Positions 43,699-52,940 of a stretch of 64,000 bases of DNA are shown here, one piece after another; the stretch's first letter is position 1, and each line of letters starts with the position of its first letter. Below the pieces are notes generated by a model that did not search any database, was not told the origin of the DNA, and was given only the letters and a program-made list of their open reading frames with translations. Origin of the DNA: Bacillus sp. FJAT-27264 (lineage in GTDB: Bacteria > Bacillota > Bacilli > Paenibacillales > Paenibacillaceae); contig NZ_MAQW01000023.1 of the NCBI RefSeq assembly GCF_001682855.1, forward strand, positions 236,354-300,353. Reading direction: 5' to 3'. Made by a program: the position numbers and the translations under genes.

Positions 43699-45990
43699 AT
43701 GCTTAAATTTTCTAGTGTCTTCCGCAAATTTTTAATCTCCTATGTGGTTATTTTGATTATACCCAGCATTGGCGGCTATATGTCTTATCTAACGTCGATT
43801 TCGGTGACACGTTCCATCTCGATTGAGAACAGTGTGACCCAGCTTCAGAAGAGCCAGGATATTCTGGAGCGGCGTATGGCGGAGGTAGAAGGCTTTACCA
43901 GACAACTTGCGGTAAACCAGGAATTGAACGTTCTGATGAACGAGCGAGATAATGAGACGAATGTGTATGGCATATGGAGAGCGATGCGGAACGTCCTGAC
44001 CTTCGGGCAGACTAATGATTTTCTGCAAAATTATTATATCTATCTGTCCAATTACAATGTGATATTGACGCCGGGTTCTACCTATAGGCCGGATCATTAC
44101 TATGCCAATTTTCATTATAACGATCTCCCGTTGGAAGAATGGAGTAAGGAAGTACTGGAGAAATCTCATCGGAGTGAAATCAAGCCGCTCAGTTCTTTTG
44201 TCAGCAGAGGAATACAGACTTCTGTGATTACGTACATGCAGTCATTGCCCCTGGACAGTTTCAATGATGAATCACCGGCTGTTGCGGTTGTTATCATAGA
44301 CGAGAAAGTCATTGCCAGTCTGCTCTCCGGTCTGACGGAGCGTTATGGTGGCTGGGTTCATATCAGCGATGCGGAAGGGCAGACCATTGTCCTGCAGGGT
44401 AGCAGTGAGCCGGAAATGGTCAAAATGGTGTCTGATTCTTCGTTTGACAAGAACGAAGTCAGCCAGTTCTATGGTGATGACTTGGTGATCACGACCCGTT
44501 CAAGTACGAACGGATGGGTGTACAGAGCGGGTATCCCTCGGCAGGTTCTGATGGAGAATGCCAACAAGATCAAGGAAATGACTTGGCTGATTACGGGAGG
44601 CACGCTACTGATCGGCCTGATTGTCGGTCTGGTGCTGGCTTATCGTACCAGCGCACCGATTAACCGTCTGCTCAGTGTTATGAAGGAACAGTTCGGGAAG
44701 GACGAAGCAGGTCCTAAGAATGAATTTGACTTTTTGAGCGGAAATATTGCCGACATGATTACCCAGAACAAGTTCCTGGAGTCAGAGCTGAACCGCCAGC
44801 TTCCGCTGGTCAGGGATGCATTCCTGAAGCGGCTAATTGCCGGCGAATTCAAATCACGGGATGAGATTCTTTCCGCTGCCCAGCAGGCGGATATCGACCT
44901 GCAACAAGGTAAGGGGTACGCCGGAATCATCCAGATTAATGGTTATGCGGGTATGGATAGCGTGGAGATTCTGAATGAGTTGAATGCTTCCCGCCTGCTC
45001 GTGAAGCAGGGCTTGTCTGAACTCGGTGTGGATGTTCTGATGACGGATATAGGCTCCGATAAAGTGGTCACCTTGTTCTTTTCTAGGAATGAAGAAATGG
45101 GTAAAGAGAATGAGATTGCTGATATTACCCACACTATGGAGAATCTGACGCAGTATGTGTTTAATGAGTACCGCATTACGATACAGGCGGGCTTTGGCGA
45201 ATTGTTCGCCTCGGTAACTGAGGTCAGCCTGTCCTTTGATCAGGCCAACCAGGCCCTGGAATACGCCGTCTACATGAATAAAAAAGGAATTATGTGGTAC
45301 AATGAGGCCCAGACTGAGAACACGACCTATTACTATCCGCTGGATTCGGAGCAGCGGCTGATCAGTACGATCCGGGCCGGAGAACTTGAGGAGGCCAAAC
45401 GGATCGTCCATGCTATCATCGTACAGAACATGGAGCAGCGTGAGCTATCCATTGAAATGAAGCACCAGCTTGTCGGGGAAATGAAGGGAACCTTCCTGAA
45501 GCTGTTGGATCAAAAAGCTTTTACGGAATATGCTTCTATCGAGAGTGTCAAACGGCGGGTCATTGACATCGGGTCCTCGGAGACGCTGGAGGCCATCCAG
45601 TCTGAATTTTATGAAATTATGGAAGAACTCTGTGGGCTTATTGCCAACAAGAAGAAGGACACCCACATTCAGATCATTAAACAGATCAAGGAGTATACGG
45701 CAGAGATGTACTCTGATTCGGAACTGACCTTGTATCGGGTTGCTGAGCAAGTGGAAAGACCCGAAAAATACATCTCCCAATTGTTCAAGGAGGTCACAGG
45801 TGTTAATTTCTCCGACCATCTTGTCAAAGTAAGAATGGATCAGGCTATAATTTTGTTAAAAGAGAGTGGATATACCGTTGACGAGATTGCTGCACGGGTT
45901 GGATACAATAGCTCGCACTCCTTCAGACGGGCTTTTAAGCGGTTAATTGGCATATCGCCAAGTGCGTACAGACAATGTGTTGATGAATGA
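43699..45990 (+). CDS. Membrane-bound AraC-family regulator (YesS-like)
   Basis: A 763-aa one-component regulator: helix 1 (about 11-31), an extracellular sensor region of about 260 residues, helix 2 (about 293-313), a cytoplasmic linker and a C-terminal AraC domain (about 660-760) with YRVAEQVERPEKYISQLFKE and VDEIAARVGYNSSHSFRRAFK. Such proteins sense a sugar outside and activate transport operons. The ATG at 43699 follows GGAGAGGGG. By position it is the best candidate to bind the paired TGTAC repeats before the importer 2 operon and the GH27 gene (inference). Confidence 0.9.
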   Translation: MLKFSSVFRKFLISYVVILIIPSIGGYMSYLTSISVTRSISIENSVTQLQKSQDILERRMAEVEGFTRQLAVNQELNVLMNERDNETNVYGIWRAMRNVLTFGQTNDFLQNYYIYLSNYNVILTPGSTYRPDHYYANFHYNDLPLEEWSKEVLEKSHRSEIKPLSSFVSRGIQTSVITYMQSLPLDSFNDESPAVAVVIIDEKVIASLLSGLTERYGGWVHISDAEGQTIVLQGSSEPEMVKMVSDSSFDKNEVSQFYGDDLVITTRSSTNGWVYRAGIPRQVLMENANKIKEMTWLITGGTLLIGLIVGLVLAYRTSAPINRLLSVMKEQFGKDEAGPKNEFDFLSGNIADMITQNKFLESELNRQLPLVRDAFLKRLIAGEFKSRDEILSAAQQADIDLQQGKGYAGIIQINGYAGMDSVEILNELNASRLLVKQGLSELGVDVLMTDIGSDKVVTLFFSRNEEMGKENEIADITHTMENLTQYVFNEYRITIQAGFGELFASVTEVSLSFDQANQALEYAVYMNKKGIMWYNEAQTENTTYYYPLDSEQRLISTIRAGELEEAKRIVHAIIVQNMEQRELSIEMKHQLVGEMKGTFLKLLDQKAFTEYASIESVKRRVIDIGSSETLEAIQSEFYEIMEELCGLIANKKKDTHIQIIKQIKEYTAEMYSDSELTLYRVAEQVERPEKYISQLFKEVTGVNFSDHLVKVRMDQAIILLKESGYTVDEIAARVGYNSSHSFRRAFKRLIGISPSAYRQCVDE

Positions 45991-46006
45991 ACTCTTCAAG
46001 ACCAAT

Positions 46007-46044
46007 GGCTGCGTTGTCCGGTTTCGGACAGTGCAGCCTTTTTT
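46007..46044 (+). terminator. Terminator after the AraC regulator gene
   Basis: GGCTGC pairs with GCAGCC, with an inner GTCCG/CGGAC stem, followed by six T. Confidence 0.85.
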
Positions 46045-46078
46045 CTCCCATTCGGGGCACAGTTCCGGAAAAATGGCC

Positions 46079-46194
46079 GTTCCTATGCTGTTTTGTGCCC
46101 TCAAAAACGGGTTATCTGTACGCTGAAAAGCGCAATTGTACCTATTCAGGGGGCATCAAAATCTACTATGATCAAGTCGTAGAAAGCGCTATCA
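46079..46194 (+). promoter_or_regulatory. Conserved regulatory region of the importer 2 operon
   Basis: The region is similar to 38455-38567 along its length. TGTAC repeats start at 46117 and 46137 (20 bp apart), TATGAT lies at 46167-46172 and a cre site follows. The two copies keep nearly the same spacing from TGTACC to the -10 box (28 and 29 bp). Confidence 0.65.
46181..46194 (+). promoter_or_regulatory. cre site before the importer 2 operon
   Basis: AGAAAGCGCTATCA is identical to the site at 38554 and matches the cre consensus at 13 of 14 positions. It lies just downstream of the -10 box. Confidence 0.7.
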
Positions 46195-46234
46195 CAAAAT
46201 AAAAAACAGAGGCTGTTGGATAGGGGGAATTGTT

Positions 46235-47200
46235 CTGGAGAAACAAATCGCTTTAAACCGTACGTCGTTGCCGCAGAGCAAAAAACCGGGCTTTTGGTAC
46301 AATGCCCGCAAGAGTATTATGAAGCACTGGCAGTTGCATCTGCTGGTCATTCCGCCCTTACTGTTCTTCGCCATCTTTAAGTATTACCCGATGATGAATG
46401 CGGTCCTTGCCTTTAAGGACTACAACGTTATTAAGGGAATATGGGGAAGTCCTTGGGTTGGTTTTCAAAATTTCCGTTTGTTCTTTGAGAATCCGCAGTT
46501 CTGGACATTGGTCAAGAATACGCTCTTACTCAGCGGCTATCTGCTGCTCGCCGGATTCCCGATTCCGATTCTGCTCGCTCTCATGATTAATGAGGTTCGC
46601 GGAGGAAGGTTCAAAAAATTCGTGCAGCTCGTGTCGTTTGCACCTTATTTCATTTCAACCGTTGTCATGGTATCGATCATCATGCTGTTCCTGGCACCAC
46701 GGCTCGGCTTTGCTAACATCGCTCTCAATTTCTTTGGACTACAGTCCGTTAACTTCCTGGGCGAACCCGGGATGTTCCGTTCGATTTATGTGTGGTCGGA
46801 TATTTGGCAAACTGCCGGGTACAGTGCAGTCATATATTTGGCAGCGCTTGCTGGAATTGACCCGACCTTGTATGAAGCAGCCAGAGTCGACGGAGCATCG
46901 CGTTTTCAAAAAATCCGTCACGTTGATCTGCCAGGGATTGTACCGACCATCGTCATCATTCTGATCCTGAATGTAGGGAATGTTATGGCGATCGGCTTTG
47001 AAAAAGTCTACCTCTTGCAGAATCCGCTCAACCTCGTCAATTCCGAGATCATAGCAACCTATGTGTATCGTGTGGGTCTGTTGAATGCCAACTACAGCTT
47101 TGCAACCGCGGTTGGTTTGTTCAACTCACTTATCAATCTGGTCCTTCTGGTTACCGTGAACGGTTTGGCGAAAAGAATTACTAAGAACAGCATCTGGTAG
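46235..47200 (+). CDS. CUT1 sugar ABC transporter permease (LplB-like), importer 2
   Basis: A 321-aa six-helix permease (310 aa if started at TTG 46268). The motif FAIFKYYPMMNAVLAFKDYN and the EAA loop EAARVDGASRFQKIRHVDLP define the LplB group. No ATG, GTG or TTG with a ribosome binding site fits the frame. A CTG at 46235 has GGGGGA (46223-46228) six bases upstream and gives the usual leader length, while TTG 46268 has no site. I therefore read the start as CTG, with doubt. It heads an operon of importer, esterase, GH110 and GH95 genes. Confidence 0.9.
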   Translation: MEKQIALNRTSLPQSKKPGFWYNARKSIMKHWQLHLLVIPPLLFFAIFKYYPMMNAVLAFKDYNVIKGIWGSPWVGFQNFRLFFENPQFWTLVKNTLLLSGYLLLAGFPIPILLALMINEVRGGRFKKFVQLVSFAPYFISTVVMVSIIMLFLAPRLGFANIALNFFGLQSVNFLGEPGMFRSIYVWSDIWQTAGYSAVIYLAALAGIDPTLYEAARVDGASRFQKIRHVDLPGIVPTIVIILILNVGNVMAIGFEKVYLLQNPLNLVNSEIIATYVYRVGLLNANYSFATAVGLFNSLINLVLLVTVNGLAKRITKNSIW

Positions 47201-47215
47201 GAAAGGAGCTCACCT

Positions 47216-48118
47216 ATGGCAGCAACAGTTCAGAAAAAGATTAAAGAATCCGCCGGCGACAAAGCGTTTCTGTTCACGATCTATGTCGTGCTCGGCCTCG
47301 TAGTTATCGCTGTGCTTTACCCGCTGATCTTTATTTTCAGCAGTTCGATCAGCAGTCCGGCAGCCGTTACTTCCGGCCGTGTCTGGCTCTGGCCCGTAGA
47401 TATATCCTTCAAAGGTTTCAAGGTTTTGTTCAGCACACCTGAAATCCTTACCGGTTATGGCAACTCTATATTCTATACCGCAGCGGGAACGATAATTAGC
47501 GTGATTCTAACGGTTATGATTGCCTATCCACTGTCTCGTAAAGGATTTTTCGGCCGCAACACGCTGATGATGATCATTACCTTTACCATGATCTTCAGCG
47601 GCGGGCTGATTCCGACCTATATGGTCGTAAAGCAGATGCATCTGATTGACACCCGCTGGGCGCTACTGATTCCAAACGCCATATGGGTGTGGCAAGTTAT
47701 TATCGCTCGTTCGTTCTTCCAATCCTCGATTCCCGAGGAGCTTATGGAAGCTAGTGAAATTGATGGCTGTAGTGATATGCGGTTTATCTGGAGTGTGGTA
47801 CTCCCGTTATCGAAGCCGATTATCGCCGTGCTGGTGCTTATGTATGCAGTAGGTCAATGGAATGCGTATTTCGATGCCTTGATCTATCTGAAATCAGCAG
47901 ACTTGTTCCCGCTACAGCTAGTCCTGCGAAGTATTATCATTCAGAATAACAGTGCCGGCGGGGCCATGGACGCAGCGAAAATGGTTGAGCGGCAGCAGCT
48001 TTCCGAGCTGTTGAAATACTCTTTGATTGTGGTCGCGACTCTTCCAGTACTTGTCATCTATCCGTTTGTACAGCGTTATTTTGTACAGGGGATGCTGGTC
48101 GGTTCCGTGAAGGGCTGA
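47216..48118 (+). CDS. CUT1 sugar ABC transporter permease (LplC-like), importer 2
   Basis: A 300-aa six-helix permease, partner of the preceding gene. The EAA loop reads EASEIDGCSDMRFIWSVVLP and the C-terminus YPFVQRYFVQGMLVGSVKG. AAGGAG lies before the ATG, 15 bases after the upstream stop. No ATPase gene is present in the operon. Confidence 0.94.
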   Translation: MAATVQKKIKESAGDKAFLFTIYVVLGLVVIAVLYPLIFIFSSSISSPAAVTSGRVWLWPVDISFKGFKVLFSTPEILTGYGNSIFYTAAGTIISVILTVMIAYPLSRKGFFGRNTLMMIITFTMIFSGGLIPTYMVVKQMHLIDTRWALLIPNAIWVWQVIIARSFFQSSIPEELMEASEIDGCSDMRFIWSVVLPLSKPIIAVLVLMYAVGQWNAYFDALIYLKSADLFPLQLVLRSIIIQNNSAGGAMDAAKMVERQQLSELLKYSLIVVATLPVLVIYPFVQRYFVQGMLVGSVKG

Positions 48119-48218
48119 TTCTTAAATTCCTGCACATGGAAAGGGGGGATGCACGTAGTTTTACACTCACAAGGAATTATCGTATCACCTGCTAAACTAC
48201 AAAAGGGAGTGATCAGAT

Positions 48219-49880
48219 TTGAAGAAGAGCATGATAACTTTACTAACAATGGTAATGGCGTTCACGGTTGTTATTAGCGGATGTGCCAACAAAAATACAG
48301 ATAACGCATCCAGCACAACGGGCAACGCCGGTTCTGAATCATCTGGTAAGCCGGTCAAAGTTAGTGTGTTCTCCGTTCAGGAATCGAACATTGATATTCC
48401 AACCAATAAATTCACGAAACTTGTGGAAGAGAAATTCAACATCAAATTTGACTGGCAGATCAATCCTTCCGATGGGGCCAAGGAAAAACGTCAGATCTCG
48501 CTAGCGAGTGGGGACTATCCTGATGCTTACCTGCTTACGCATTATATTGACCAATTCTCTCAGGCTGATCTTCTGAAATACGGGAAGCAAGGTGTCTTGG
48601 TTCCACTGAATGATTTGATTGAGAAATACGCTCCGAATATTAAAGCGGCTATAGAAAAACATCCAGATTTGAAAACGCTTAATACCGCGCCTGACGGTAA
48701 TATCTACGGACTTGGAGCTTATACAGAATGCTTCCATTGTTCGTACCCAAGCAAAATGTGGATCAATACCGAATGGCTGAAAAAGCTGAATTTGGAAATG
48801 CCAAAGACTACAGAAGACTTTAAGAATGTTCTGAAGGCCTTTAAAACACAAGACCCTAACGGCAATGGCAAAGCGGATGAAGTACCGCTGAGTGGTTCTA
48901 CCGAGGAGTTCGGTGTACGCATTATTCCTTTCCTGATGAACGCCTTTGTCTATGATGATGATCGCAACTACCTGAATATGGTGGATGGAAAAGTACAATC
49001 CGCAGCGATTACACCGGAGTGGAAAGAAGGATTGACTTACATCAAATCCCTGTTTGACGAAGGTCTGATTGATCCGGGCGCATTCACACAAAATGCTGAA
49101 GCGTTCAAGAAAATTGGTGAAAACGCCGATGCAGAAATTTTGGGCGCAGGTGCGGGTATGCACCCAGCGATCTTCATTAACATCGATCCAGGCAATACCC
49201 GTTCGGCGCACTACAACCCGGTACCTCCGATTACTGGACCTGAAGGTATTTCCTATGCTACACATGATGCGGGCGGCGTATCTCCAGGCGCGAAATTTGT
49301 AATCACGAACAAAGCAAGTGAAGAAGCTCAAATCGCACTGATCAAAATGGTCGATTACATGTTCACCCCTGAAGGCCAAACCAATGGTGCAAGCGGCATG
49401 AAGGGCATCGACTGGACGGATCCGGTTGAAGGCGATGTGGCACTCGGTAAGGATGTTAAACCGATGGTGAAATCCATTCCATTGGCTGAAGGTGAAGCGC
49501 CACGCAACGCAGGCTGGAGCGGTATGGCTCACTTCTATATGCCAAAAGAGTACCGTGATACATGGGTTCAAGGTACCGACATCTTCGCTTCCGATGGTTA
49601 TGAGCGCAGATTGTATGACGCATCCTTGCTGTACCAAGGTCATGAACCTAAAGAATTGTTCCCAATCTGGTCCATCTGGATTGATCCAAGTGAAATTGAT
49701 GAAGCCAGCTTGCTGCAAACCAACATTAGAAACTACATCGAGCAAAACGAGCTGCAGTTCATCACTGGCAACAAGGATCTGAACAAGGACTGGGACGCTT
49801 ATGTGAAAGGTCTGCAGAACCTGAAGCTTGACCGTTACCTTGAAATTCTTCAAAAGGCTTATGACGTATCGCCGAAATAA
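48219..49880 (+). CDS. Extracellular sugar-binding lipoprotein, importer 2
   Basis: A 553-aa lipoprotein. The signal peptide ends at VISGCAN with the lipidated Cys near residue 21. The body is of the LplA type (VPLNDLIEKYAPNI, LDPNGNGKADEVPL-like calcium-loop segment). The start is TTG at 48219 with GGGAGTG upstream. It should capture the oligosaccharide that the downstream intracellular enzymes degrade. The ligand is inferred from the neighbours to be a fucosylated or alpha-galactosylated glycan. Confidence 0.92.
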   Translation: MKKSMITLLTMVMAFTVVISGCANKNTDNASSTTGNAGSESSGKPVKVSVFSVQESNIDIPTNKFTKLVEEKFNIKFDWQINPSDGAKEKRQISLASGDYPDAYLLTHYIDQFSQADLLKYGKQGVLVPLNDLIEKYAPNIKAAIEKHPDLKTLNTAPDGNIYGLGAYTECFHCSYPSKMWINTEWLKKLNLEMPKTTEDFKNVLKAFKTQDPNGNGKADEVPLSGSTEEFGVRIIPFLMNAFVYDDDRNYLNMVDGKVQSAAITPEWKEGLTYIKSLFDEGLIDPGAFTQNAEAFKKIGENADAEILGAGAGMHPAIFINIDPGNTRSAHYNPVPPITGPEGISYATHDAGGVSPGAKFVITNKASEEAQIALIKMVDYMFTPEGQTNGASGMKGIDWTDPVEGDVALGKDVKPMVKSIPLAEGEAPRNAGWSGMAHFYMPKEYRDTWVQGTDIFASDGYERRLYDASLLYQGHEPKELFPIWSIWIDPSEIDEASLLQTNIRNYIEQNELQFITGNKDLNKDWDAYVKGLQNLKLDRYLEILQKAYDVSPK

Positions 49881-49893
49881 ATATTGAAATCAG

Positions 49894-49934
49894 AATCAGG
49901 TGCTGTATGATAGACCCGGCACCTGATTTCTTTA
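49894..49934 (+). terminator. Internal hairpin in the importer 2 operon
   Basis: AATCAGGTGC pairs with GCACCTGATT with a loop of 15 bases and a short TCTTTAT tail. It probably lowers expression of the enzyme genes relative to the binding protein or protects the 3' end of its mRNA. Confidence 0.5.
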
Positions 49935-49975
49935 TATTCAGGAGAGAGATAAGTTTTATCGTTGGAGGATGAGAC

Positions 49976-51109
49976 ATGACAGACGAGAAGCATTGCAATC
50001 ATTCATTTGTGGTTTCACGCAGTGGACTGCCGGGCATCAACGTAAGGATTGCGGAAAAAGCGCCGGTGACGATAGCCTTTCTGGGTGGTTCCATTACCGA
50101 GGGAGCTGGGGCTTCGGAGGCGGAAGATACTAGCTGGAGAGCATTAACCGGAAAGTATCTGCAGGAACGGTTTGCAGATCAGGAGTTTCACTTTATCAAT
50201 GCCGGCGTGGGCGGTACTACTTCCACACTGGGGGCTCATCGGCTGAAGGAGCATGTGCTGCGGCACGGAAGAATCGATCTGTTGTTTGTTGAATTTAGCG
50301 TCAATGACGGCAGTGACCGGGAAGAATCTATCAGGGGTATGGAAGGGATTGTTCGCCAGTGCCGTAGGGTGTCGCCGGATACCGATATCTGCTTCCTGTA
50401 TACGGCAGCGGAGAAGAATCTGTCGGGGAGTCATCCTTTTAACATCGCCGTCCATGAAGAGGTGGCAGCGCGTTATCATCTTCCATCAGTCAACTTTGCC
50501 GCCAGAGTCTATGAACAGACGCGGGCGGGTCGTATGGAATGGACAGACCTGGCCCCGGACGGATACCATCCGAATGATGATGGCCACGCCCTCTATGCGG
50601 GCTTTTTGCGCGAATATTTAGACATGGCACTTGTTCCTAATGGTACCGAATTGAACCCTGAGGGTGTAAGAACTATATCTCCTCTGGATGTAAAGAACTA
50701 CGAATACGGCAGTCTGCTCGATTTTCGTGCGGGTACTCACACGGAAGGGTTCGAACTCCGTGAGTTGTCACCTGATGATCCGCTGATGAACTGGCGTTTC
50801 GGAACGGAGCATTTATATACGGACAGTCTGGAAGATGTGTACACATTCACCGTTACCGGTCAAAGCGCAGGTCTGTTGCTACTTTACGGACCGGATAGCG
50901 GGATTTTTGAATATTCGGTAAACGGCAGCTCTTTTACATCTGTAAATCTGTTCGACGAGTGGTGTCCGCTGGCACACAGACCTATTCTGGCGATGTTTCC
51001 TCTACAGGAGCAGCGAGGGGAACTGCAGGTCACAGTTAGGATCACCGGGACTAAGGATGAAGCCAGTAAGGGCACTAGTTTGCGCATTATGAAGATATTA
51101 AGTAATTGA
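49976..51109 (+). CDS. SGNH/GDSL-type hydrolase, probable carbohydrate esterase
   Basis: A 377-aa enzyme with an SGNH domain (about residues 25-220) and a beta-rich C-terminal domain. Block I is FLGGSITEGAG (Ser nucleophile), block II a Gly in NAGVGGTTST, block III VEFSVNDG and block V DGYHPNDDGH with the Asp-His pair. No signal peptide is seen, so it is cytoplasmic. In this operon it probably removes acetyl or other acyl groups from imported sugars (inference). Confidence 0.87.
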   Translation: MTDEKHCNHSFVVSRSGLPGINVRIAEKAPVTIAFLGGSITEGAGASEAEDTSWRALTGKYLQERFADQEFHFINAGVGGTTSTLGAHRLKEHVLRHGRIDLLFVEFSVNDGSDREESIRGMEGIVRQCRRVSPDTDICFLYTAAEKNLSGSHPFNIAVHEEVAARYHLPSVNFAARVYEQTRAGRMEWTDLAPDGYHPNDDGHALYAGFLREYLDMALVPNGTELNPEGVRTISPLDVKNYEYGSLLDFRAGTHTEGFELRELSPDDPLMNWRFGTEHLYTDSLEDVYTFTVTGQSAGLLLLYGPDSGIFEYSVNGSSFTSVNLFDEWCPLAHRPILAMFPLQEQRGELQVTVRITGTKDEASKGTSLRIMKILSN

Positions 51110-51178
51110 TTATCTAGTGAAGAGGTATTATACTGCCTCTTATTAAGCGGTTACAAGAATAGAGAGGCGGGGAGACTC

Positions 51179-52891
51179 ATTCATTCTGCAGAACAAGACT
51201 TAATTGTAACGCCAACAATCATCACTTTGACGAATTACGGGGCACAGCCGGATACAGAGCTGGACACCCAAGTAGCCATGACGCGTGCGCTCCAGGCGGC
51301 AGCCGAAATTTCCGGGCCTGTTGTGCTGGACTGTCCCAAAGGTAGCTATCATTTCTACGTTGATGAGGCTACTAGAGCGCCCTATTATATCTCCAATACG
51401 ACTAGTGAGACTGAAAATCCAGATGTGACCAAGACCATTGGTATTCTGCTGAAAGGTCTGCACAACTTCACATTAGAGGGCAATGGCTCCCTGTTTATTT
51501 TCCATGGCAAACAGACCATGATCCTGCTGGACGGCTGCTCCAATGTGGAGCTCCGTAACCTGCATACCGATTATTACCGGCCTACTGTAACAGAGATGAC
51601 CATTGTCAGCAGCGGTGCACATTTCTTCGATACGGAGGTTCATCCCGATTCCCGCTATGAGATCAGGGACGGCCGGCTGGTCTGGATCGGTGAGGGCTGG
51701 AGCTTCACGGAAGGTCCAATGCAGACCTATGATCCGGTACGCAATACGACCTGGCGGATGGATAACTGGCTGGAACAGGCAACGTCTGTCGAAGAGCTGG
51801 AACCGATGAAGCTGCGCCTGCACTTTGATTTTCACCCAGAGGTGGTTCCAGGACATGTCCTGCAGAACCGTGACGGGATTCGCGATCAAGTCGGGGTCTT
51901 CATTACGGAAAGCTCCAATGTTACCTTCATGGATGTCGGGCTGCATTTTCTGCATGGACTCGGGGTTGTAGGCCAGTTCAGCGAAAACCTCACTTTCCGC
52001 CGGATGGATTTGTCACCACGAGCAGAAACAGGGCGGACCGTCGCTGGTTTCGCAGATTTCATCCATATGTCTAGTTGCCGGGGAAAAGTCACCGTGGCGG
52101 ATGGATATTTTGCCGGTTCCCATGATGATCCCGTTAATGTTCACGGAACCTATCTGCGAATTGTAGAGCAACCTGCGGCGAATGTAGTTAAGGTCCGGTT
52201 CATGCATCACCAGACCTACGGATTCCTGGCTTTTCACCCGGGCGATGAGATTGAATTTGTCCGTTCCGGCTCGTTGATCAGCTACGCGAAGGGGAACGTG
52301 GTTTCAGTGGAATCTCTAAATCCGCGCGAGCTTCTATTAACCCTGGCCGATCCGGCTCCCGAAGGTATTGGCAGCCACGATGTTATCGAGAACGTAACCT
52401 GGACCGCAGAGGTTGAGGTAGTCAATAATCACTTCGCCCGTGTTCCGACCCGTGGCGTACTCGTGACGAGCCGCCGTAAAGCGGTGATCGCGAACAATAC
52501 GTTTGAGCGTATGCATATGAACGCGGTTCTGATCGCCGTGGATGCTGAGTCCTGGTATGAATCTGGGAAGGTGGAAGATGTGACTATCACCGGCAATCGT
52601 TTTGTGGAGTGCGGCAGCGGCGAGCATCCAGTGATCTTCATTGCGCCGGAGAACGTGGACATTGATGAGAACGCTCCCGTTCACCAGGGGATTATCATAA
52701 CGGGGAACCGATTCGAGTTGAAGGATACGCTGGCCTTGAGTGCGAAGAGCACATCCGGCCTGGTTTTCCAATCCAATGAAATCGTGAGCGATGGCGGGGG
52801 CGGGGGCGTTCTTTCCAGCCTTGATGAGGCCATTGTCTTAACCGCTTGCAGCGGAGTGGATATTGCGGATAATACGCTCACAGCTGAATAA
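51179..52891 (+). CDS. GH110-like alpha-1,3-galactosidase, start uncertain
   Basis: A right-handed parallel beta-helix protein of about 570 aa. The opening TIITLTNYGAQPDTELDTQ, the region SHDDPVNVHGTYLRI and a run of NNxF and GNxF beta-helix rungs match GH110, a family that removes alpha-1,3-linked galactose and includes blood-group-B enzymes. No signal peptide is visible. The only usual start in frame, TTG 51227, lies inside the first beta strand and lacks a ribosome binding site. The frame extends upstream to GGGGAG at 51169-51174, after which ATT 51179 is the first plausible start. The true start is unresolved. Confidence 0.8.
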   Translation: MHSAEQDLIVTPTIITLTNYGAQPDTELDTQVAMTRALQAAAEISGPVVLDCPKGSYHFYVDEATRAPYYISNTTSETENPDVTKTIGILLKGLHNFTLEGNGSLFIFHGKQTMILLDGCSNVELRNLHTDYYRPTVTEMTIVSSGAHFFDTEVHPDSRYEIRDGRLVWIGEGWSFTEGPMQTYDPVRNTTWRMDNWLEQATSVEELEPMKLRLHFDFHPEVVPGHVLQNRDGIRDQVGVFITESSNVTFMDVGLHFLHGLGVVGQFSENLTFRRMDLSPRAETGRTVAGFADFIHMSSCRGKVTVADGYFAGSHDDPVNVHGTYLRIVEQPAANVVKVRFMHHQTYGFLAFHPGDEIEFVRSGSLISYAKGNVVSVESLNPRELLLTLADPAPEGIGSHDVIENVTWTAEVEVVNNHFARVPTRGVLVTSRRKAVIANNTFERMHMNAVLIAVDAESWYESGKVEDVTITGNRFVECGSGEHPVIFIAPENVDIDENAPVHQGIIITGNRFELKDTLALSAKSTSGLVFQSNEIVSDGGGGGVLSSLDEAIVLTACSGVDIADNTLTAE

Positions 52892-52940
52892 GATCTGATC
52901 GAACATACTGTTAAAAGATTGATAGTGGGGGAGAGAGCAT

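Noticed and set aside
48501..49853. A 450-codon minus-strand frame opposite the importer 2 binding protein
   Set aside because: The translated sequence shows no domain and has the composition of an antisense shadow. The plus-strand lipoprotein has a signal peptide, lipobox and operon context.
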